13,165 nt of DNA from JBDSTZ01 sp039927975 (lineage in GTDB: Bacteria > Pseudomonadota > Gammaproteobacteria > Burkholderiales > Burkholderiaceae_D), in contig JBDSTZ010000487.1 of the NCBI GenBank assembly GCA_039927975.1, positions 1 through 13,165 on the forward strand. The letters run 5' to 3'. Shown here in pieces: positions 8,951 to 13,165 of this stretch. The translations under genes were made by a program, and so were the position numbers. The notes under the pieces were generated by a model, which saw only the letters and a list, made by a program, of their open reading frames with translations, was not told the DNA's origin and searched no databases. The number at the start of each line of letters is the position of its first letter. Position 1 is the first letter of the stretch.

Positions 8951-10444
8951 TCAGCGCCCTCCCAGCTTATCAACTCCGGCGTCGTTGTTATTGATCGCAC
9001 CGGTCCAGCCCATATCCCTGACAAATTTCTGCGCCAGGCGCTGATAACCGGCAACCGTGAAGTGAATCAGATCGGTGGACATCAAGGCCGGCGATTGATG
9101 TGCCCATTGGTAAGAATGTCCGGGACCGCCCATCGCGTGCATCATGCTCCATGCGCTGCATCCGGCCGCTTCGGCCACCTCGGCCTGGACCCGGCCGATG
9201 TCGGCGTGGATTCTCGAATACACCAGCAGGTCGATCGCCGGGTCGGCCTTGGCTTTGCTGTTGCGTTTGGCCTGGGCCGCCTGTTTTTTGCTGGCCGCGG
9301 TTTTATGCCGGGCCCCGGCCGGGGCGGCCTTGTGGCGGATATTCGCCGAGCGCCTGACCAATATGCCGCGATCGCCAGGCGCGATCAGGATGCAGGCGGC
9401 CGCCGGAAACACGGTGCGCATATTGCGGACCGACTCGCTCAGGGTTTTACGATAGCTGGCCAGATCGAAAGGTTTGACATTGCCTTCGTTGGTGCCGAAT
9501 TCGAGCAGGACCAGTTGATAAGCCGGCTGGCTGAACCAGGCGCCCAGATAATCGAGATTGGCCGCTTTCCACGCAGCTACAGTCGCGCCCGGATAGCCGA
9601 AAACATCCAGCTGAAACGGGTTCGGCTGCCTGGACAATAACTCGAGGCCGTGGAAGCGGAAGCGGGCGTCGATCAGGCGGATTCTCACTTGCGAGACAGG
9701 CTGTTCGGCCATCAGCTCCAGCACGGCGGGGCCGGCTTTCTCATCCAGCGTCACTTCCTTTTCGGCCTCGCCATCGACGGCAAGGCCAATGACCATTGGC
9801 GTTTCTGTCTGCTGATACAGGATGCGGACGCGCTCATAACCGGGCGATTGCGCGTCCTTTCTGAGATCCCAGGCCAGCGTGGCGCCGGCCTGGTCGCTGA
9901 ACATATTGACCAGACCGGGGCCTGGTGCTGCTGCGCTTTCGCCGCCGAGATAGCCGGGTTCGTATCTCCATTGCGCCGAAACGCAGGAGCGGCGAATCGG
10001 CAGGCGCACGCCCGCCCTGCCCATATTGGCTGGAATGATCGCATTCGGAACGGCGTCGCTTGTCAGCTTGAGCTGCTTCACCAGTTCCTCGGTAAAAAAG
10101 CCGGCGGCCAGATGGCTGTCGCCCCATACCGCGATCCGATACACGCCCTTGGACGGCGTGAGCCGCAAGGGCGACAGCGGTGCGGCGGTGCCATTGGGCT
10201 GAACAGCGGACGCCTGCGGCGCCCCCATCAGCTCCACCATCTCGTCGCTTGGCACCTCCATTGGATCGAGGTTCGGCGCCGTCGGCGGGCGCAGGGTTGG
10301 CGTTTTCTTTTCGCAAGCCAGGTCGCCGACATCGGCGTGCGCGTGCACGAGCAGCTTCTTCACCGACGGCGTGAGCTGCTGGGAAAATGCCGCGACAGGC
10401 AGCATGGTGGCCGCAAATAACATCAACAATAACGGCCTGCGCAT
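8951..10444 (-). CDS. Exported SGNH/GDSL esterase, Ape1/PatB-like (497 aa)
   Basis: Probably a periplasmic O-acyl esterase or transferase. Features: signal peptide (MRRPLLLMLFAATMLPVAAFS, cleavage near 21); a Pro-rich region (about 45-95); block I as RIAVWGDSHLAAGFF with nucleophile S110; a long beta-rich insert (about 155-275) resembling the carbohydrate-binding domain set into the SGNH fold of peptidoglycan O-acetylesterase Ape1; block III LLEFGTNEGN (N319); a Lys/Ala-rich segment (about 361-403); and block V STDLIHFT with D458 and H461 completing the triad. The insert and domain order are why I favour Ape1/PatB over a lipase. The start is set by GGAGAG (10448-10453) and by the signal peptide; an ATG at 10501 overlaps the preceding stop and would add 19 residues. 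It follows the lytic transglycosylase by 49 bp, which fits a cell-wall substrate. An esterase for another acetylated polysaccharide is the alternative. Confidence 0.8.
   Translation of the reverse strand: MRRPLLLMLFAATMLPVAAFSQQLTPSVKKLLVHAHADVGDLACEKKTPTLRPPTAPNLDPMEVPSDEMVELMGAPQASAVQPNGTAAPLSPLRLTPSKGVYRIAVWGDSHLAAGFFTEELVKQLKLTSDAVPNAIIPANMGRAGVRLPIRRSCVSAQWRYEPGYLGGESAAAPGPGLVNMFSDQAGATLAWDLRKDAQSPGYERVRILYQQTETPMVIGLAVDGEAEKEVTLDEKAGPAVLELMAEQPVSQVRIRLIDARFRFHGLELLSRQPNPFQLDVFGYPGATVAAWKAANLDYLGAWFSQPAYQLVLLEFGTNEGNVKPFDLASYRKTLSESVRNMRTVFPAAACILIAPGDRGILVRRSANIRHKAAPAGARHKTAASKKQAAQAKRNSKAKADPAIDLLVYSRIHADIGRVQAEVAEAAGCSAWSMMHAMGGPGHSYQWAHQSPALMSTDLIHFTVAGYQRLAQKFVRDMGWTGAINNNDAGVDKLGGR
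9236..9364 (-). other. Lys/Ala-rich low-complexity insert inside the SGNH domain
   Basis: Residues about 361-403 of the SGNH protein hold a run of Lys, Arg, Ala and Gln (for example KTAASKKQAAQAKRNSKAKA) between the APGDRG strand and the LLVYSRIHADI helix, before the catalytic Asp/His block. It is strongly basic and probably a flexible loop. The reading frame is intact through it and the flanking SGNH strands continue normally, so it is an insertion rather than a frameshift. Confidence 0.8.
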
Positions 10445-10456
10445 GAACTCTCCGTG

Positions 10457-10477
10457 TCGCCGGCAATCTGCCGGCGA
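10457..10477 (-). other. Perfect GC-rich hairpin before the SGNH ribosome-binding site
   Basis: TCGCCGGCA and its exact inverse complement flank a 3-nt loop (9-bp stem, 10457-10465 and 10469-10477). It lies in the 49-bp gap after the lytic transglycosylase stop, and its base is only 3 nt from the GGAGAG ribosome-binding site of the SGNH gene. In the direction of transcription no T-run follows, so a standard terminator is not supported. It may affect translation start or stabilise the processed mRNA. Confidence 0.6.
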
Positions 10478-10493
10478 ATAAATATAACAAGTC

Positions 10494-11222
10494 TTAATCA
10501 ACCGGTACGTGGGTGCCGGCGGCCACCAGATTAAGCCGGCGCTGCTCGGCTTTCACTTTTTCAATGTACGTGCCGCTCATGGGGCCGCCGCCAAAATAAT
10601 AGCGCAAGCCTTCGCTTTCCGAACCTCCCCGCAGCTTAACGCAATCGCGCAGGATATCGGCGCCTACCTTCAGGCTGACAATCGGATCGGCAAAGCTCGA
10701 TTTCTCCTTGAACTGCGCGAGCCGCTTGGCGTGGATACCCGGCATCACCTGCATCAGTCCCTGGGCGCCGGCCTCGCTTTGAATGTAGGGGTGGAAGTTC
10801 GATTCGATCGCCATCACGGCGATGATCAAATTCGGCGACAGGTGGTATTGCTTGGTGAGCTTGTCCGCCTCGACGACCAGGGTCTCGATCGCTTCCGGCA
10901 CCACGTGGTATTTCGTCCCGAGCCACAGCGCCACCGCCTCCTGCGACTTCGACGGCTTGAGCGCCGGCGGCAATTCGGGCGCGGGGCTACCAGCTGCAGG
11001 ATCGGGGTTTTCAGCAGCTGGCGCGGGCTTATCAGCGGCAGGCGCAGGCATATCGGCGGCCGGCGCGGCGACTGCGACCGTACTCGCCGGCGCAACTGCT
11101 ACCGGCTCCGAGCCGATCCACTTTTTTACGCTGGCCGGGTACACCCACACATAGAGCATCAGCACCAGCGCGAGCACACCCACCACCCGGATTAAAATCA
11201 GCAAACTTCGCGCAGCATTCAT
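10494..11222 (-). CDS. Membrane-anchored lytic transglycosylase, SLT/goose-lysozyme-like domain (242 aa)
   Basis: Cleaves peptidoglycan between MurNAc and GlcNAc with formation of 1,6-anhydroMurNAc, inferred from the SLT domain. Order: short N-terminus, one membrane helix (about 6-28, LLILIRVVGVLALVLMLYVW) acting as an uncleaved anchor, a Pro/Ala-rich spacer (41-90) that includes four copies of a 7-residue repeat, then the catalytic domain (about 92-230). The domain shows the catalytic Glu in MAIESNFHP (E140), the family motif SEAGAQGLMQVMP (149-161), and the later KVGADIL and YYFGGG segments. The start at 11222 has AAGGA (11228-11232) at 5-nt spacing; an ATG at 11264 lacks a ribosome-binding site. 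It lies between an OatA-like acetyltransferase and an SGNH esterase, both in the same direction. Lytic transglycosylases need a free C6 hydroxyl on MurNAc, so O-acetylation by a neighbour would block its activity. Confidence 0.92.
   Translation of the reverse strand: MNAARSLLILIRVVGVLALVLMLYVWVYPASVKKWIGSEPVAVAPASTVAVAAPAADMPAPAADKPAPAAENPDPAAGSPAPELPPALKPSKSQEAVALWLGTKYHVVPEAIETLVVEADKLTKQYHLSPNLIIAVMAIESNFHPYIQSEAGAQGLMQVMPGIHAKRLAQFKEKSSFADPIVSLKVGADILRDCVKLRGGSESEGLRYYFGGGPMSGTYIEKVKAEQRRLNLVAAGTHVPVD
10980..11063 (-). repeat. Four tandem 7-residue (21-bp) repeats in the transglycosylase spacer
   Basis: Residues 54-81 read as four units of PAA(D/E/G)xPx: PAADMPA, PAADKPA, PAAENPD, PAAGSPA. 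They form a flexible Pro/Ala spacer between the membrane helix and the catalytic domain. In-frame 21-bp units can change in number without breaking the gene. Confidence 0.75.
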
Positions 11223-11227
11223 GGCAT

Positions 11228-11232
11228 TCCTT
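11228..11232 (-). promoter_or_regulatory. Ribosome-binding site deciding the lytic transglycosylase start
   Basis: AAGGA on the minus strand, 5 nt before the ATG at 11222. It selects this start over the upstream in-frame ATG at 11264, which has no purine-rich element at a suitable distance. Confidence 0.65.
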
Positions 11233-11285
11233 GTCCAAGCGTCGAAAAAAGGCGCGTTCGCCATGCGGGCGCGCTATCTTTCCGC

Positions 11286-13165
11286 CTATTCAATCTGCAG
11301 CGTCTTCGACAGCACGGGCGGCGGCGCGATCACCGCTTCCGGGGTGCCCGACTCCGCCGCCGGACCGGCTGCCGGCGCGCCTTGCGGCTGGCCGGCGTCT
11401 TTCACCGACCCTGTCGTCGCCGTTGCGCGTGCGGCGTGCACTCTGCCGTTGGCCCGAGCCGCCTTGCGCCCCGTTGTATGGACGTGACCGGCATCCGCCA
11501 GCATTCTATCGGTTTCAAGTGGAGGCATGAGTTTTCCCCCGGTGGCAAGCGCGATCTCCGAAGTCAGTGCGCGTATTCCCTGCGTCGTCAGATGAATGCC
11601 ATCCTTGACGAAGTAGTCGGGCCGCTCGGCGCTGATGGCGCTCCAATTGATGACATGGACGTTGGGAAATTCATCCTGCATTTGCGCGATGAGTTCATTA
11701 TTCGGCGCCGTCCAGCGCCGCTCCGCATGCACATTCACGATGACGACCGATTTGCAGTCCGCGAGCTCGCGCAACATATCCCTGAACTGGCCTTCATTGA
11801 TATAGCCATTGGTCCCCAGGTGCACCAGCACGGTCGACGCTGAATGCGGGCTGCGCCGCCACTCTTGCGCGACCAATAAGCCCTGACTGGCTTGCCGCCC
11901 GACGACGGCATCGACCTGGATGCCGGGGATGGCCTTGGACAAGTGGTATTTTGCGCCAAGCATGACCGAATCGCCGATGACGTGGATATCTTCGCCACCG
12001 GAATAGCGCTCGCCATTGTAGGGCGAACTGTCGATCGCGTTTGCCAGCGGCGCCGCTACGTCCGACGGACTGGCGGGCGCGCCTCCTTTTTGTGCGAGGA
12101 GTTTGTCGGCATCCGGGATCGCCGACGCGGCCGGTACGGCGGCGCCTTTATCCTCCAGCGTCGCCGCAGGCAGAAAGGCTGCTGTTGTCACCACCGCCAC
12201 CGCGAGCGCGGCATAGGCGTAAGCGACTGAGCGCATCTGCTCATTGTTCCAGCCTTGCGCCTTGAAGGTGTTGCTCGGCGATTCGACGCAGCGGAACATC
12301 AGCTCCGACAAGGCCACCACGGCGGCGAGGCCACCCGCCAAAACCCACCACACCGAGAAATCTTTAAAGCCGAGCAGGCGCATCCACACGAATACAAGCC
12401 AATGGACCAGGTAAAGCGAATAAGAGCGCGAACCAGTCCATTGCATGAGCGGGTGGCGCAGCAAGCCCGATACAAAAAAGGCCGGGTCGCTGACGGTGCA
12501 ATAGATCAGGATGCAAGTGAGCACCGGCACGACCAGAAAACAACCCTGATACAAAACCGGACTGGCCGAATTAAGCACCAGCGTCATAAATGCCAGCATC
12601 GCCAGCGCGAGTAATGCGATCACGCGCGCGAGCCGGCGCAGCAGCGGCCGTTCGGTCGCCGGCGCCGATGGATTCCAGAAGCCGGCCAGCGCCGCCCCCG
12701 CCAGCAAACCCATGGCATGCGTATCGGTGCCGAGGTAGATCCGGTTCTGGTCCGAACCAGCGCTGTTTTGTTCGTATAAAAACCACATCCAGGCGGTACT
12801 CAAGAGCGCGAGCACGATCGACACCCAGCCGGTCGCTTTCGCCCCCATTTTTTTACGCAGCCCCCAGACGATCAGTGGCCAGAGCAGATAGAACTGCATT
12901 TCGACCGCCAGCGACCACAGATACTTGAGCGCGTGCGGGGTGGGATCGAAATAGGACTGCTTGACGACGATCTGCCACCAGTTGGCAAAAAAACCAAGCG
13001 CCGACGGTAGTTCGCGCACGTACGGCGCGGCATCGTCGCCCGACAGGAACGGCGTCACCAGTACCGCTGCGGCGATCAGCGCAAGTACCGGCGGCACAAT
13101 CCGCTTGAGCCGTCTGAAATAGAAGGCGGATAACTCGATGCGGCCGCCGGCGCCGAATTCCTTGA
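11286..13165 (-). CDS. OatA-like O-acetyltransferase: acyltransferase-3 membrane domain fused to SGNH domain (5' end outside window)
   Basis: The frame stays open to the window edge (ending there with AFYFRRLKRIVPPVLAL, the FYxRRxxRIxP motif of acyltransferase-3 proteins), so roughly the first 80 residues are missing. The GTG at 13095-13097 is inside the motif and is not the start. The membrane part (about nt 12170-13165) has SLAVEMQFYLLWPL and SYSLYLVHWLVF plus many hydrophobic helices; the helix around AYAYAALAVAVVTTAAF probably carries the chain outward. After an Ala/Pro linker comes an SGNH domain (about 11530-12000) with VIGDSVMLG (nucleophile Ser 11967-11969), GRQASQG, LVHLGTNGY (Asn 11808-11810) and DGIHLT (Asp 11601-11603, His 11592-11594), close in wording to Gram-positive OatA. 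OatA moves acetyl across the membrane onto MurNAc O6. A basic, Ala/Pro-rich tail of about 75 residues ends the protein. Acetylation of an O-antigen or exopolysaccharide is the alternative. The next gene starts 63 bp on. Confidence 0.88.
   Translation of the reverse strand, partial: KEFGAGGRIELSAFYFRRLKRIVPPVLALIAAAVLVTPFLSGDDAAPYVRELPSALGFFANWWQIVVKQSYFDPTPHALKYLWSLAVEMQFYLLWPLIVWGLRKKMGAKATGWVSIVLALLSTAWMWFLYEQNSAGSDQNRIYLGTDTHAMGLLAGAALAGFWNPSAPATERPLLRRLARVIALLALAMLAFMTLVLNSASPVLYQGCFLVVPVLTCILIYCTVSDPAFFVSGLLRHPLMQWTGSRSYSLYLVHWLVFVWMRLLGFKDFSVWWVLAGGLAAVVALSELMFRCVESPSNTFKAQGWNNEQMRSVAYAYAALAVAVVTTAAFLPAATLEDKGAAVPAASAIPDADKLLAQKGGAPASPSDVAAPLANAIDSSPYNGERYSGGEDIHVIGDSVMLGAKYHLSKAIPGIQVDAVVGRQASQGLLVAQEWRRSPHSASTVLVHLGTNGYINEGQFRDMLRELADCKSVVIVNVHAERRWTAPNNELIAQMQDEFPNVHVINWSAISAERPDYFVKDGIHLTTQGIRALTSEIALATGGKLMPPLETDRMLADAGHVHTTGRKAARANGRVHAARATATTGSVKDAGQPQGAPAAGPAAESGTPEAVIAPPPVLSKTLQIE

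Noticed and set aside
7855..8994. 379-codon plus-strand frame opposite glpD
   Set aside because: The minus strand matches GlpD along its length. This frame has no domain and no ribosome-binding site.
8893..9054. N-terminal extension of glpD
   Set aside because: It overlaps the end of the SGNH gene and lies upstream of the FAD motif, where GlpD proteins begin only a few residues earlier. A ribosome-binding site supports 8892.
10481..10486. TATATT on the minus strand as a promoter for the SGNH gene
   Set aside because: No acceptable -35 hexamer is found at 16-18 bp spacing, so an internal promoter is not supported by sequence.
10445..10501. Longer start of the SGNH protein at 10501
   Set aside because: It overlaps the transglycosylase stop and places 19 polar residues before a normal signal peptide; GGAGAG lies just before 10444.
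13095..13097. GTG as the true start of the acyltransferase
   Set aside because: It falls within the conserved FYxRRxxRIxP motif and the frame stays open to the window edge, so the gene is truncated by the window.

Overview
The window is GC-rich, densely coding bacterial DNA with no mobile element, CRISPR array, tRNA or rRNA that I can see. Gene content, codon bias and protein style (long hybrid kinase with a CheR-like partner, YfcG-like GST, GlpD close to the enteric protein) suggest a betaproteobacterium, probably the Massilia/Duganella/Janthinobacterium group of Oxalobacteraceae. That placement is inferred from recognition, not from a search.

Layout. (1) 1-2459, plus strand: the 3' end of a large hybrid sensor histidine kinase (HATPase plus three receiver domains), coupled by a TGATG overlap to a CheR-like protein that has lost most residues known to bind S-adenosylmethionine. 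(2) 2479-3797, minus strand: two glutathione S-transferases of different classes, coupled by an ATGA overlap; the first translated is a YfcG/Nu-class enzyme. (3) 3798-3980: the largest non-coding gap (183 bp), a divergent control region with a near-consensus sigma70 promoter towards the aminopeptidase, a possible -10 box towards the GSTs, and an 11-bp direct repeat placed at both promoters. (4) 3981-7311, plus strand: an exported M1 zinc aminopeptidase overlapping by 11 bp a YceI-domain lipoprotein. (5) 13165-7327, minus strand: four genes in one direction, namely an OatA-like membrane O-acetyltransferase (5' end outside the window), a membrane-anchored lytic transglycosylase, an exported Ape1/PatB-like SGNH esterase and glpD, which ends tail to tail with the YceI gene after 15 bp.

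How they may work together. The most interesting part is 8951-13165. An OatA-type acyltransferase-3/SGNH fusion, a lytic transglycosylase (a class of enzyme blocked by MurNAc O-acetylation) and a separate SGNH esterase-like protein stand in a row, which suggests a locus that adds and removes O-acetyl groups on peptidoglycan to control glycan cleavage. OatA-type enzymes are best known from Gram-positive bacteria, while Gram-negative bacteria are usually described as using PatA/PatB with Ape1. A different acetylated polysaccharide remains possible. The second item of interest is the apparently catalytically dead CheR paired with the triple-receiver kinase. No stretch over 300 bp lacks a gene, and I found no convincing rho-independent terminator.
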